A stretch of 64,000 nucleotides of DNA. Origin: Roseovarius aestuariivivens. Lineage in GTDB: Bacteria; Pseudomonadota; Alphaproteobacteria; Rhodobacterales; Rhodobacteraceae. The stretch spans positions 1-64,000 of the forward strand of contig NZ_SJEY01000011.1 in NCBI RefSeq assembly GCF_004761875.1, read 5' to 3'. Shown piece by piece: positions 37,553 to 47,082 of the stretch. The stretch's first letter is position 1. Every line of letters starts with the position of its first letter. A program made the position numbers and the translations under genes. The notes beneath the pieces are model-generated. The model saw nothing but the letters and a program-made list of their open reading frames with translations. It searched no databases and was not told the DNA's origin.

Positions 37553-37632
37553 CGCCGCGTAACACGTGGCATTCATGGACTTGGACGGCGGCCGCACTAT
37601 CACTCGGGAATGCCGATGCAAGGACCCTGCCC

Positions 37633-39033
37633 ATGAGCCGCGACCGCAATTTGAATGAAGGACCTGTCTGGAGGGCGTTGATCGCCACCAGCGCGCCGAT
37701 GACACTTGGAATCCTTGGCGTGCTCTCGGTGGGAATCGCCGATGCATTTTTCCTTGCACGGTCAAGCGAGGCTGCGCTGGCGGCTATTGCCTTTATCTTT
37801 CCGGTGATCACGACCCTCACCTCGCTCTCTATCGGGCTTGCGGCGGGAACGAACACCGTCGTCTCGCAGGCCATCGGCGAAGGCGAAAGCGACGCCGGGC
37901 GATATCGCATGACCCTGCACGCGATGGCGCTTGCGGCGCTCCTGTCGACGGCGGCGGCGCTTGTCTTCTACCTGATCGCGCCAGGGTTTTTTGCGCTGAT
38001 GGGCGCGAAAGACAAGGTTCTGCAAGAGGCGATTTCTTACGTACCGTACTGGTGCCTCGGTTTTCCCTTTCTTGTCACGGGCATGTCGCTCAACGCGGTT
38101 TTCCGTGCGGCGGGCCGCGCAGAGGTCGCCGCGACGGTGATGGTCATCCAGTCCGTGATGAACGTCGTGCTGGACCCGATCTTTATATTCGGCTGGGGCA
38201 TTGTGCCGGAGATGAGCACGCAGGGCGCAGGCGTTGCAACGGGGCTGGCGCGGATCCTCGGGTTTCTCGGACTGCTGATCTATGCCGTCAAAACAGGTGC
38301 GATCCGTCTCGATTGCAACCCGCTGCGCAACGTGATGTCGTCATTCAAGCATATCGCACGTATCGGCGCGCCGGCGTCTATCTCAAATGCCATCAATCCC
38401 GCGGGCATGGCCATCGTCACCGCGGCGGTCGCCGTTGTCGGCGATGCCGCCGTGGCCGGTTTCGGTGCGGCAGGCCGGGTCCAGAGCCTCGTGATCGTGC
38501 CGCTGCTGGCGCTGTCCTCGGGCATTGGCCCTGTTATCGGTCAGGCCTGGGGCGCGCAGGACACGACACGCGCCTGCAAGGCGCTGCGAGTCGTGTTCCT
38601 GTGGTGTCTCTGCATCGGGCTGAGCCTGTCGGCGCTGGTGGCGCTCTTTGCCAACCCCATCGCGAACGTCATGACCAACGGGGACAGTGCGGCGGACTAT
38701 GCCGCGCTTTATTTACGCATCGCCGGGTGGGGCTTTTTTGCCTATGGCATCGTGATTACAGCCAACGCGGCCATGAACGCGCGGGACAAGGCGCTGTATT
38801 CGATGGGGGTGAGCGTGTTTCGGGTCTTTGCCCTGACCGTGCCGTTTGTCTGGGTTGGCGTTTGGACCGCGGGATATACCGGGGTTCTGCTGGGTGTGCT
38901 TTCCGCCAATATCCTTGGGGCTTTCTGCGCCATCGTGGTCTGCCGTCTGGTCGGGCTGAATGCCGTGGACTGGGCGCCATTTCGCCGCGTTGCGGGCTGG
39001 ATCGACTGGCGCGGGCCCGCGTCAGCGAATTGA
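37633..39033 (+). CDS. MATE family efflux transporter
   Basis: A 466-residue inner membrane protein with about twelve hydrophobic segments in two homologous halves. The N-terminal half has [20 protein letters not shown] and [18 protein letters not shown]; the C-terminal half has [19 protein letters not shown] and [18 protein letters not shown], the usual MATE repeats. It would export cationic or aromatic compounds using a Na+ or H+ gradient; the substrate cannot be inferred. It lies 80 bp after the glycosidase-family gene and upstream of truB on the same strand. Confidence 0.93.
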   Translation: MSRDRNLNEGPVWRALIATSAPMTLGILGVLSVGIADAFFLARSSEAALAAIAFIFPVITTLTSLSIGLAAGTNTVVSQAIGEGESDAGRYRMTLHAMALAALLSTAAALVFYLIAPGFFALMGAKDKVLQEAISYVPYWCLGFPFLVTGMSLNAVFRAAGRAEVAATVMVIQSVMNVVLDPIFIFGWGIVPEMSTQGAGVATGLARILGFLGLLIYAVKTGAIRLDCNPLRNVMSSFKHIARIGAPASISNAINPAGMAIVTAAVAVVGDAAVAGFGAAGRVQSLVIVPLLALSSGIGPVIGQAWGAQDTTRACKALRVVFLWCLCIGLSLSALVALFANPIANVMTNGDSAADYAALYLRIAGWGFFAYGIVITANAAMNARDKALYSMGVSVFRVFALTVPFVWVGVWTAGYTGVLLGVLSANILGAFCAIVVCRLVGLNAVDWAPFRRVAGWIDWRGPASAN

Positions 39034-39094
39034 CAGGCGTCCGCGCCTACGCTACGCCGCCGTCTTCAGCGACACGGATCAGGATGGACGCGCC

Positions 39095-40015
39095 ATGGCA
39101 CGCAAGCGCAAGGGCAGGGATATTTCCGGCTGGCTGGTGATCGACAAACCTGCAGGCATTACATCGACCGCGGTGGTCAACAAGGTTCGTTGGGCGCTGC
39201 GGGCGAAGAAAGCCGGTCACGCTGGCACACTTGATCCCGAAGCGACCGGTGTGCTGGCGGTGGCGCTGGGTGAGGCGACGAAAACTGTGCCCTACATTAC
39301 CGATGCGTTGAAGGCCTACAGGTTTACCGTGCGGCTTGGTCAATCCACCAATACGGACGATGCCGAGGGCGAGGTGATCGCGACGAGCCCGGCGCGCCCT
39401 GAGGACGAGGACATCAAGGCTGCGCTTGGGCGGTTCGTGGGCGACATCCAACAGGTCCCGCCGAAATTCTCCGCCGTGAAAATCGACGGCGAGCGGGCGT
39501 ACAAGCGGGCGCGCGATGGCGAGGAGTTCGATGTCGAGGCACGGCCACTTTGGGTGGAGGAACTGGTTCTGATCGACCGACCAGACCCGGATCACGTCGA
39601 GCTTGAGATGATCTGCGGCAAAGGCGGATACGTGCGGTCTATTGCGCGAGATTTGGGAGAGGCACTGGGATGCCATGGCCACGTTGTCACGCTACGCCGG
39701 ATCTGGTCGGGACCGTTCGAGGTCGAAAGCGCCCTGAGCATAGACGAAATCGAGAGTCTGGCGCAGGATCCCGCGCTTGATGCGCATGTTCTGCCGCTGG
39801 AGCAAGGGCTGGCAGATTTGCCTCGCGTGGACTGCGCCGACGTGGCCGCGGCTCAGCTGCGAAATGGCAATCCGGGGCCTGTGATCGCGTCGGACGTGGC
39901 CTATGGCGAGGAATGCTGGGCCGCGCATCAGGGCCGTGCAGTGGCGGTGGGCCGGTATAAAGGCGGCGAATTGCACCCGAGCCGTGTGTTCAATACTGCC
40001 CCGGCAGGTGCCTGA
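39095..40015 (+). CDS. truB: tRNA pseudouridine(55) synthase
   Basis: Makes pseudouridine 55 in the T-loop of tRNAs. The 306-residue protein contains [20 protein letters not shown], the catalytic motif [20 protein letters not shown] (Asp in TLDP is the nucleophile), [26 protein letters not shown] and [15 protein letters not shown]. The ATG at 39095 is preferred to the longer open frame, because the conserved sequence begins a few codons later and AGGA precedes it. The next gene starts 5 nt after its stop. Confidence 0.97.
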   Translation: MARKRKGRDISGWLVIDKPAGITSTAVVNKVRWALRAKKAGHAGTLDPEATGVLAVALGEATKTVPYITDALKAYRFTVRLGQSTNTDDAEGEVIATSPARPEDEDIKAALGRFVGDIQQVPPKFSAVKIDGERAYKRARDGEEFDVEARPLWVEELVLIDRPDPDHVELEMICGKGGYVRSIARDLGEALGCHGHVVTLRRIWSGPFEVESALSIDEIESLAQDPALDAHVLPLEQGLADLPRVDCADVAAAQLRNGNPGPVIASDVAYGEECWAAHQGRAVAVGRYKGGELHPSRVFNTAPAGA

Positions 40016-40020
40016 TCGAT

Positions 40021-40578
40021 ATGGCCGGGGAAGATGCGCATGATCCGGGCGGCAAGGTTCGGCTGCGCTTGCCCGAGGGCGTGACCGGAGAGGCAGTCTT
40101 CTCCGATTGCGGGCGGTACCGGCAGGTTTTGCGCCGCGACTGGACGCCGAAAGGCGCGGCCCCGCGGGCCGTTCTGTTCGTGGGCATGAACCCTTCAGTT
40201 GCCGATGCCGAGGCCTCTGACCCGACCTGTCACCGCGAATTGGTATTCTCCCGTGACTGGGGCTTTACCCGCTATCTCAAAGGCAATGTGCTGGATTGGC
40301 GGGCAACGTCGCCGCGCGATCTTCCCGCGCCGGAGTTGGCGGCAAGCCGTTCAAATATTCCTGCGCTGGTCGAGATGGCGGAGGAAGCAGAACTGGTTGT
40401 GATGGCTTACGGACGATTGCACAAACGATATGGCGGGATCGTGCGTGAGACGGTTGCAGCGGTAGCAGCAACCGGCACAGCCCTCAAATGCTTTGGCCTC
40501 AATAAGGACGGGTCGGCCAAGCACCCGCTCTACCTGCGCAAGGATGCTGGGCTGATTTCCTACCCCCTTCAGACATGA
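40021..40578 (+). CDS. DUF1643 domain protein
   Basis: A 185-residue cytoplasmic protein with the DUF1643 core: AVFSDCGRYRQVLRRDW, VLFVGMNPSVADAEASDPTC, VFSRDWGFTRYLKGNVLDWR (split by the Arg/Tyr-rich turn), VVMAYGRLHKRYGG and KCFGLNKDGSAKHPLYL. The family is widespread, shows distant similarity to uracil-DNA-glycosylase-like folds, and has no established function. It is probably co-transcribed with truB (5-nt gap) and is followed by a terminator-like hairpin. Confidence 0.88.
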   Translation: MAGEDAHDPGGKVRLRLPEGVTGEAVFSDCGRYRQVLRRDWTPKGAAPRAVLFVGMNPSVADAEASDPTCHRELVFSRDWGFTRYLKGNVLDWRATSPRDLPAPELAASRSNIPALVEMAEEAELVVMAYGRLHKRYGGIVRETVAAVAATGTALKCFGLNKDGSAKHPLYLRKDAGLISYPLQT

Positions 40579-40615
40579 AACGGGCGCCCCTGTCGCCAGA
40601 GACGCCCGCCGAGGT

Positions 40616-40640
40616 AAGGGCCTTGGGTTGGACGGCCCTT
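40616..40640. terminator. Convergent terminator-like hairpin between DUF1643 gene and degP
   Basis: Stem AAGGGCC (40616-40622) pairs with GGCCCTT (40634-40640) across an 11-nt loop; on the plus strand it is followed by a T-rich stretch. It touches the degP stop codon, so it could serve both converging genes. A GC-rich stem, CGGGCG with CGCCCG (40581-40608), lies beside it. Confidence 0.55.
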
Positions 40641-42115
40641 TATTCGTCGCTTTTTTCTTCCAGAGACAGGGCGACGAAACGCGGCTCGCCGGCACGGCGC
40701 ACCAGAAGCAGAAGCGACTTGCGCCCGGCTTCCTTCGCGTCCGCGATGCGATCTTCAAGATCCGAGATGCCCGTGACCTTTTGCTGGCCGGCCTCGGTGA
40801 TCACGTCTCCGGCGCGCATACCTTTTTCGTAAGCTTCCGACAGTTGGTCGATATCCGTGACCACAAGACCGGTGGAGTCAGCTCCCATGTCGAGCTGCCC
40901 CCGCAATTCGTCATTGAGCTGCGACAAGGTCATGCCGAGAATGGTTGCCTCCGACTGATCCTCGGTCTCTTCCTCGATCTGCGCGGCCGGCACGACACCT
41001 TCGGCAGCTTCGCGGCGGCCAAGCGTTACCTGCAGGGTCTTGGTTTTGCCTTCGCGGAAAACCACCACGCGCACTGTCTTGCCCACCGTCGTGTTGCCGA
41101 CGCGGCGCACGAGACCGCGGGTGTCCTCCACGTCGAAGCCATCGAACTTCATGATGACATCACCGGATTCCATACCCGCCTCTGCCGCAGGTCCTTCGGG
41201 GACGTCGGTTACGAGCGCGCCGGCGACCTTCTCAAGACCGATGGCCTCTGCCACATCCTCTGTCACGTCCTGAATACGAACGCCCAGCCAGCCACGGCGC
41301 GTCTCACCGAATTCCTGGAGCTGGTCGACCACGCGCGTGACAACGTTCGAGGCCATGGAAAAGCCGATGCCGATGGAGCCGCCGTTGGGCGACAGGATGG
41401 CAGTGTTCACGCCGATCACCTGACCGTCCATGTTGAAAAGCGGACCGCCCGAGTTGCCTCGGTTGATGGCCGCGTCGGTCTGAATGTAGTCGTCATAGGT
41501 GCCGCTAAGTTCGCGGTTGCGCGCAGACACGATCCCGGCGGAGACCGAAAAGCCCTGGCCGAGCGGGTTGCCCATGGCCATGACCCAGTCGCCGACGCGG
41601 GCGGTATTGCTGTCGCCAAAGCTGACGAACGGCAAAGGCTCATCGGCCTCGACTTTCAGAAGTGCGATGTCCGTCTTGGGGTCGGTGCCTATCACCTCTG
41701 CGACAAGCTCCTGCCCCGAGAAGAACTCGATCACGATTTCATCTGCGGATTCGATCACGTGATTGTTGGTCACGACGAAACCGTCTTCGGAAATCACGAA
41801 GCCCGAGCCAAGAGCAGAGCTGCGTCGCGGCCGGTCGCCGTCGCGGTTGCGATCCTGGAACTCGCGGAAGAAATCTTCGAACGGCGAGCCTTCAGGCACA
41901 ATTGGCGAAGGGCCGGTGCCTTGGGCCACCACTGTCGAAGTGGTGATGTTGACAACCGCCGGACTGATCTTTTCAGCCAGGTCGGCGAAACTTTCGGGCC
42001 GGGCCTGTGCCGCGATCGCCTGTGCGATCACGAGGGCCATGGCCAAGGCCGTGAGCCAGACCGCGCGCAGCGCTTGTGTTTGGCCTCGGGCAAGGGTGAG
42101 GGTCTTTACAGTCAC
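40640..42115 (-). CDS. degP: Do-family periplasmic serine protease (DegP/MucD-like)
   Basis: A 491-residue envelope quality-control protease. It has an N-terminal signal (LTALAMALVIAQAIAAQARP), a trypsin-like domain with catalytic His in VVTNNHVIESADE, Asp in DPKTDIALLKVE and Ser in INRGNSGGPLFNMDG, then two PDZ domains (from ~275 RRGWLGVRIQDV and from ~385 ILGMTLSQLNDELRG). The start is GTG with a strong AAGGAG 9 nt upstream. It is last in a minus-strand group with hflK, hflC and the DUF2065 gene, all concerned with membrane or envelope protein quality. The Q-linker (RDGDRPRRSS) is short. Confidence 0.95.
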   Translation of the reverse strand: MTVKTLTLARGQTQALRAVWLTALAMALVIAQAIAAQARPESFADLAEKISPAVVNITTSTVVAQGTGPSPIVPEGSPFEDFFREFQDRNRDGDRPRRSSALGSGFVISEDGFVVTNNHVIESADEIVIEFFSGQELVAEVIGTDPKTDIALLKVEADEPLPFVSFGDSNTARVGDWVMAMGNPLGQGFSVSAGIVSARNRELSGTYDDYIQTDAAINRGNSGGPLFNMDGQVIGVNTAILSPNGGSIGIGFSMASNVVTRVVDQLQEFGETRRGWLGVRIQDVTEDVAEAIGLEKVAGALVTDVPEGPAAEAGMESGDVIMKFDGFDVEDTRGLVRRVGNTTVGKTVRVVVFREGKTKTLQVTLGRREAAEGVVPAAQIEEETEDQSEATILGMTLSQLNDELRGQLDMGADSTGLVVTDIDQLSEAYEKGMRAGDVITEAGQQKVTGISDLEDRIADAKEAGRKSLLLLVRRAGEPRFVALSLEEKSDE

Positions 42116-42260
42116 GCCTTACTACTCCTTGAAAAGTTGAAAACCGTCTCGCGGTCGGATTGGTCTGAACCGCGAAGTCTAGACTCAATGTAGGTGCTCT
42201 AAACAGTATCGCAAAACTCGCAACAACTTGTCACGCCCATGTGATCGTTTCGCGAGGCAA

Positions 42261-42458
42261 TCAGACCCCCAGCATCTTTGCGCACCAAACCAGGACCACG
42301 CCCGCCGCAATGCAGGCCAGCCCGATCAGACAAATCTGATCCTCGCGGAGGCTGCGTAGAAGGGCGAGTATCTGCTCTAACGAGGAAGGGGCCAGTGCGT
42401 ACACCAGCCCCTCCACGATCAGAACCAGCCCAAGGGCCAGAAAAAACGTGCCGATCAT
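42261..42458 (-). CDS. DUF2065 small membrane protein
   Basis: A 65-residue protein with two hydrophobic helices (FFLALGLVLIVEGLVYALAP and LIGLACIAAGVVLVWC) around a short charged loop, which is the DUF2065 layout. It overlaps the hflC stop by 4 bp (ATGA at 42455-42458). In many proteobacteria the gene sits directly after hflKC, as here, so a role near the HflKC-FtsH complex is plausible but unproven. About 145 bp separate it from degP. Confidence 0.9.
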   Translation of the reverse strand: MIGTFFLALGLVLIVEGLVYALAPSSLEQILALLRSLREDQICLIGLACIAAGVVLVWCAKMLGV

Positions 42459-43336
42459 CGGCCCGCCGGCGCGCCCATATCGGAGCGCAGGTAGTCGAAG
42501 AATTCGCTGTCGGGTGACAGGACCATCGACGAATTGTCCCCGCGCAAAGCCTGACGATAGGCATTGAGCGAGCGGTAGAATTCGAAGAACTCCTCATCTT
42601 CGCCAAACGCCTGCGCAAAGATGTTGTTTCGCTCGGCATCGGCCTCGCCTCGGGTCACCTCGGCATCACGCTGAGCCTCCGACACGATTTCGACCTGCGT
42701 CCGGTCGGCCTGCGCGCGGACACGCTGTGCAGCCTCGTTACCGCGGGCGCGTTCGTCAGCAGCCTCGCGTTCCCGTTCGGCCCGCATCCGGGCGAAGGTC
42801 GCATCGAGGTTCTGGCGCGGCAGGTCGGTCCGCTTGAGGCGGACATCGACGATCTCGACGCCAAGCTCCGTGGCTTCTTCAATCGCCGCGTTGCGGATCC
42901 GCAGCATCAGCGCGGCCCGGTCCGAACTCAGGATGTCGTTCGAAGAGACCGAACCTAGGATTTCGCGGGTCTGCGAGCGCAGGATCGAATCCAGGCGATC
43001 CTCGGCGAAGGCGATGCCGCCGGCACCAACGGCCTGACGGAACCGTTCCACGTCGGTGATCCGGAAGCGCGCGAATGCGTCCACGACAAGACGGCGGTCG
43101 TCGAGCGGCGTGACTTCGAGCGGATCGATGTCGCGGCTGAGGATCCGGTCGTCATAGCGCACGACTTCCTGGATGAGCGGGATCTTGAAGCCCAGACCGG
43201 GATCTTCCTGAACTTTCACGACACGGCCGAATTGCAGGACGAGGGCGCGTTCGCGTTCGTCCACGATGAACACAGCCGACAGCGCGGTGACGATGACCAC
43301 TGCGAGGATGGGCAGAAGAAAGGCTCGTTTCCGCAT
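42455..43336 (-). CDS. hflC: FtsH-protease modulator HflC
   Basis: A 293-residue SPFH/stomatin-family inner membrane protein with one N-terminal transmembrane segment (FLLPILAVVIVTALSAVFIV) and a periplasmic band-7 domain (DERERALVLQFGRVVKVQED, RYDDRILSRDIDPLEVTPLD), then a long coiled coil rich in Glu/Arg/Ala and the C-terminal FFEFYRSLNAYRQAL. With HflK it forms a cage around FtsH. The ATG at 43336 has GGAGG upstream and begins 1 nt after the hflK stop; a longer frame from 43378 is not supported. Confidence 0.95.
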   Translation of the reverse strand: MRKRAFLLPILAVVIVTALSAVFIVDERERALVLQFGRVVKVQEDPGLGFKIPLIQEVVRYDDRILSRDIDPLEVTPLDDRRLVVDAFARFRITDVERFRQAVGAGGIAFAEDRLDSILRSQTREILGSVSSNDILSSDRAALMLRIRNAAIEEATELGVEIVDVRLKRTDLPRQNLDATFARMRAEREREAADERARGNEAAQRVRAQADRTQVEIVSEAQRDAEVTRGEADAERNNIFAQAFGEDEEFFEFYRSLNAYRQALRGDNSSMVLSPDSEFFDYLRSDMGAPAGR

Positions 43337-43337
43337 A

Positions 43338-44501
43338 TCAGTTGCCTCCGGTGGAATTGCTGTTGCGACGAAGTTCATTCAACGGAAGGTAAGGCACCAC
43401 GCCCTGACCGCCGCCGCCGGTGTCATTGTCGAGAATGATCAGGTCGATATCGCCAAGAACTTCCTCCATCGTTTCAAGATAAAGACGCTTGCGCGTGACT
43501 TCGGGCGCCTTCTGGTATTCCTGCAGAACGGCGGTGAAACGGCTAGCCTCACCACGCGCCTCGTTGACCACGCGGGCGCGGTAGCCTTCGGCTTCTTCGA
43601 GGGTTTGCGCAGCTTCACCGCGCGCCTCGGCGAGGATCCGTGCGGCATAGGCGTCGGCCTCTTTCTCAAGGCGGTCACGCTCCTGCTCGGCGGCCTGCAC
43701 TTCGCGGAAGGCGTCGATCACTTCGCGCGGCGGGTCGGCCTTGTCGAAGTTGACGCGGATGATGTTCACGCCGCTGTCATAGCTGTCGAGCGTCGACTGG
43801 ATCAATTCCTCCAGCCGGTTGGCGATGGCGCCCCGGTCACGGTTGAGGATCGGTGCAAGGCGCGACTGCGCGATGATCTCACGCATGGCCGATTCCGACA
43901 CGGCGCGAATAGTCGGGCGCGGGTCGCGCAGGTTGAAGAGGTATTTCGCCGGATCGTTGATGTTCCAGACCACCTGGAAGTCGATATCGACGATGTTCTC
44001 GTCTCCGGTCAGCATGAGGCCCGCATCCGAGCCGCTACCACCGACGCCGATGTCTTCGTTGCGTTCGCTGGTCACCGCAAGCTTTTCGTAGGTCACAAGC
44101 GGCCAAGGCGCGAAGTTCAGGCCCGGATCGGTCGTGCGGTGGAAATCGCCGAGAAATAGTTCGACCGCGCGTTCTTCGGGCCGCACGGTGTAGAAGCTGG
44201 CTGCGCCCCAGAGTACTGCGGCGATAAGAAGGCCGATCAGAACTGTACCGCGTCCAAAGCTCGGGCCGCCGTCGCCACCCGATCCACCGGTGGCGCCACC
44301 GCCGCCGCGCCCACCCATGAGAACGCGCAATTGATCCTGTCCTTTGCGGACGAGTTCATCAATCTCCGGAATCTGAGGGCCGCCGCCTTCGGGAGGTCTG
44401 CGCCCGCCGTTGCCGCGATTGCCACGGTCGTCGCCGTTACCGCCGCTTCCGCCTCGGTTGCCGCCACCGCCGCCCCAGGGGCCGCCAGATTGTCCTGCCA
44501 T
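43338..44501 (-). CDS. hflK: FtsH-protease modulator HflK
   Basis: A 387-residue SPFH-family partner of HflC. The N-terminal ~80 residues are Gly/Arg/Asn-rich and disordered (GGPWGGGGGNRGGSGGNGD), followed by the membrane segment VLIGLLIAAVLWGAASFYTV and the band-7 domain (RPEERAVELFLGDFH, VDIDFQVVWNINDPAKYLFN) with a coiled coil and the C-terminal MEEVLGDIDLIIL. The ATG at 44501 is preceded by GGAAGG and matches the family start. The poly-Gly stretch is longer than in the E. coli protein. Confidence 0.95.
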   Translation of the reverse strand: MAGQSGGPWGGGGGNRGGSGGNGDDRGNRGNGGRRPPEGGGPQIPEIDELVRKGQDQLRVLMGGRGGGGATGGSGGDGGPSFGRGTVLIGLLIAAVLWGAASFYTVRPEERAVELFLGDFHRTTDPGLNFAPWPLVTYEKLAVTSERNEDIGVGGSGSDAGLMLTGDENIVDIDFQVVWNINDPAKYLFNLRDPRPTIRAVSESAMREIIAQSRLAPILNRDRGAIANRLEELIQSTLDSYDSGVNIIRVNFDKADPPREVIDAFREVQAAEQERDRLEKEADAYAARILAEARGEAAQTLEEAEGYRARVVNEARGEASRFTAVLQEYQKAPEVTRKRLYLETMEEVLGDIDLIILDNDTGGGGQGVVPYLPLNELRRNSNSTGGN

Positions 44502-44575
44502 TGGCTCTTTTTCCTTCCTCTTCGCGCCCGCACGGCGCCAGTCTGATGTGTAACCTGTGCAGCACAGGTGAAAAT

Positions 44576-46033
44576 TCAAGCGTTGCGCAAGGGCTCGCGC
44601 ATGGTAACCATTTCCTCGGCCATGGTGGGATGCACCGCCACAGTGCGGTCGAAATCCGCCTTGGTCGCGCCCATCTTGACCGCGATCCCCGCCATCTGAA
44701 TCATTTCGCCCGCGCCGGGTGCGACGATATGGCAGCCCAGAACCTTGTCGGTTTCCTGGGACACGATGAGCTTCATCAGTACGCGGTTCGGCTTCCCGGC
44801 AAAGGCGGTTTTCATCGGGCGGAACGAGGTGCAGTAGATATCGACCGGCTCTTGGTCGCGGGCTGCTTCCTCGGTCAGGCCGACAGTGCCGAACTCGGGC
44901 TGGGTGAAAACCGCCGACGGAATGAGATCGTGGTCCACGGGCGTGGGAGTGCCCTTGAAGACCGTATCAACAAAGGCCATGCCTTCACGGATCGCGACCG
45001 GGGTTAGGTTCACTCGGTCGGTGACGTCACCAATGGCATAGATCGACGGCACAGATGTTTGGCTGTACTCGTCCACCTCGATCTGGCCGTTGCGGCCCAG
45101 TTTCACGCCGACCTCCTCAAGCCCCATATCGTCGGTGTTGGGCTTGCGACCGGTGGCGAATAGCACCGCATCGAACTCGTGTTCGGCGCCGTTGGTGGCC
45201 TTGACCCAGATCGGCCCGCCCTTGGCGTCGTCCTCGTTCAAAAGATCTGTGGACTCGCGTGCCGGTGCGCCCATCGCGGCGTCCGACTGGGTGCCCGCCT
45301 CGCTGGCGCTGCGATCATCAGAAGCCGCGGCCATCTCGACGATATTGGTGCCGACATGCAGGTCGATCCCCTGCTCTTTCATCGCGTCGGCGATCAGGCC
45401 GCGCGCCTCTTCGTCGAAGCCACGCAGGATTTGCGCGCCACGATAATATTGCGTCACCTTCACACCAAGACCATTGAGAATGCAGGCGAATTCACAAGCA
45501 ATATAGCCGCCGCCGATGATCAGGATCGATTTGGGCAACTCTTTGAGATTGAAGATGTCGTCAGACACGATGCCAAGATGGGCGTTCGTCATGTCCGGCC
45601 GAACCGGATGGCCGCCGGTTGCGACAAGGATATGCTTGGCGGTCACCGTGTCGCCGGACGAGAGGGTGGCAGTATGGGCATCCTTGAGCGTCGCACGGGC
45701 GTCGAACCGCGTGACGCCCGAGCCGTCGAGAAGCTTGCGGTAGACATCTTCGAGCCGGTCAAGCTCGGTATGAAGCTTTTCGGAAAAGCCGCTCCAGTCG
45801 AATCCGCCGGCATGAATGGTCCAGCCATAGGCCTGCGCATCGCTGACCGTGGGGGTGAATTCGGACGCGAAGACCATGATCTTTTTCGGCACGCAGCCCC
45901 GGATCACGCAGGTACCGCCATAGCGGCTTTCTTCGGCAAGCGCGACTTTTGCACCGGTCTGCGCGGCCATGCGTGCTGCGCGCACGCCGCCAGATCCGCC
46001 GCCAATCACGAAAAGATCAAAATCGAATGCCAT
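44576..46033 (-). CDS. gor: Glutathione-disulfide reductase with an insertion in the NAD(P) domain
   Basis: An FAD enzyme that reduces GSSG with NADPH. It shows FAD motif IGGGSGGVRAARMAA, the redox disulfide GGTCVIRGCVPKK, NADPH-binding IIGGGYIACEFACILNGLG, YAIGDVTDRVNLTP and the interface active site HPTMAEE. At 485 residues it is longer than the usual ~450: a Ser/Asp/Glu/Ala-rich stretch at about residues 234-272 (ASDDRSASEAGTQSDAAMG and on) interrupts the NADPH domain. The rest is intact, so the enzyme should be active. It follows rpiA by 12 nt. Confidence 0.95.
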   Translation of the reverse strand: MAFDFDLFVIGGGSGGVRAARMAAQTGAKVALAEESRYGGTCVIRGCVPKKIMVFASEFTPTVSDAQAYGWTIHAGGFDWSGFSEKLHTELDRLEDVYRKLLDGSGVTRFDARATLKDAHTATLSSGDTVTAKHILVATGGHPVRPDMTNAHLGIVSDDIFNLKELPKSILIIGGGYIACEFACILNGLGVKVTQYYRGAQILRGFDEEARGLIADAMKEQGIDLHVGTNIVEMAAASDDRSASEAGTQSDAAMGAPARESTDLLNEDDAKGGPIWVKATNGAEHEFDAVLFATGRKPNTDDMGLEEVGVKLGRNGQIEVDEYSQTSVPSIYAIGDVTDRVNLTPVAIREGMAFVDTVFKGTPTPVDHDLIPSAVFTQPEFGTVGLTEEAARDQEPVDIYCTSFRPMKTAFAGKPNRVLMKLIVSQETDKVLGCHIVAPGAGEMIQMAGIAVKMGATKADFDRTVAVHPTMAEEMVTMREPLRNA

Positions 46034-46045
46034 GCCGCCGTGCCT

Positions 46046-46834
46046 TTAGTCCTGCAGGTCAGTGAAAAGATTATCCGTCTCGACGAAATCTATCCGATCC
46101 TCTTCGACCGTGCCTTCGTTGATGTCGCGCGTTTCGACCCGACCATCGCCATAGCCGAGGATCACCACATCGCAGATATCTATGAAAAGCCCGTTTTCAA
46201 CCACACCCGGCATCTGATTAAGAACCATCGCCATCTGATGCGGGTTGCCGATCCGGCCGAGATGCAGATCGAGAATGTAATTGCCTTCATCCGTGATGAA
46301 GGGGCGGTCCCCGTTCATCCGCAAACTGGCATCGCGCCCCAGCACGTCCATCGAGATGAGCAGTTCCTCGATCAGGGACTTGGTGGTCTGCCAGCCGAAG
46401 GGAATGACCTCGACCGGAAGAGGAAACGCGCCAAGCTTTTCGACCTCCTTGCCGACATCGGCGATGACGACCATCTGGTCCGACGCGGTCGCGACGATCT
46501 TTTCCTGCAGCAGCGCACCGCCGCCGCCCTTGATCAGGTTGAGATTACCGTCGAACTCGTCCGCGCCGTCGATCGTGACATCGATCCAGCGTGCCTCATC
46601 GAGGCTGATGACCTCGATCCCAACCTCGCGGGCCAATTCCGCGGTACGGGTCGACGTCGGCACGCCACGGATCTTCAATCCGTCTTCCCGGACCAATTCG
46701 CCGAGACAGCGCACCATCCACGCGGCCGTCGAGCCGGTGCCGAGCCCCACGCGCATGCCATCCTCGACATAGTCGACAGAGCGTTTCGCGGCGACGAATT
46801 TTGCCTTGTCGATGGGCGACAATTCTCCTGCCAT
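46046..46834 (-). CDS. rpiA: Ribose-5-phosphate isomerase A
   Basis: Interconverts ribose-5-phosphate and ribulose-5-phosphate in the pentose phosphate pathway. The 262-residue protein contains GMRVGLGTGSTAAWMVRCLG, TIDGADEFDGNLNLIKGGGG, the catalytic Glu region LLQEKIVATASDQMVVIADV and EVIPFGWQTT. The ATG at 46834 has GGGGAGA upstream; the longer frame to 46864 is not supported. It is 12 nt from gor, so the pair links NADPH-related sugar metabolism with glutathione reduction. Confidence 0.96.
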   Translation of the reverse strand: MAGELSPIDKAKFVAAKRSVDYVEDGMRVGLGTGSTAAWMVRCLGELVREDGLKIRGVPTSTRTAELAREVGIEVISLDEARWIDVTIDGADEFDGNLNLIKGGGGALLQEKIVATASDQMVVIADVGKEVEKLGAFPLPVEVIPFGWQTTKSLIEELLISMDVLGRDASLRMNGDRPFITDEGNYILDLHLGRIGNPHQMAMVLNQMPGVVENGLFIDICDVVILGYGDGRVETRDINEGTVEEDRIDFVETDNLFTDLQD

Positions 46835-46918
46835 AGCGCATTCTCCCCAGGTATCCGGCGACATCTGGCAGGGTTATAGGGAGTTTGCCGCCGGGGGGCG
46901 AGGGGTCAATTGATGTCT

Positions 46919-46934
46919 ATGCCTGCGAAGGCAT
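46919..46934 (-). terminator. Small hairpin after the 42-residue membrane protein gene
   Basis: Arms ATGCCT and AGGCAT with a 4-nt loop lie 20 nt past the stop of the small gene at 46954. There is no good U-tract, so it may be an RNA-stabilising hairpin instead of a terminator. Confidence 0.3.
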
Positions 46935-46953
46935 GGCCAAGGAGGTCGCTGGC

Positions 46954-47082
46954 TCAGTGCACCAGCAGGCCGGCCTGACGCGGGGCAATCGACAGGGGCG
47001 AATCCACCGCGCTCGGCTGCGGCCCGCCGAACAGCATGATGACACCCGCAGCGAGCAAAAGAATGAAACCGGCGGTTTGCAT
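46954..47082 (-). CDS. 42-residue single-span membrane protein
   Basis: A short gene with a strong Shine-Dalgarno (GGAAAGG, 8 nt spacing) and ATG at 47082. The product begins MQTAGFILLLAAGVIMLFGG, a clear transmembrane helix, followed by a short polar tail (PQPSAVDSPLSIAPRQAGLL). It belongs to no family I recognise. It lies 119 bp upstream of rpiA on the same strand. The RBS quality and hydrophobic helix support a real gene; the short length leaves doubt. Confidence 0.6.
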   Translation of the reverse strand: MQTAGFILLLAAGVIMLFGGPQPSAVDSPLSIAPRQAGLLVH

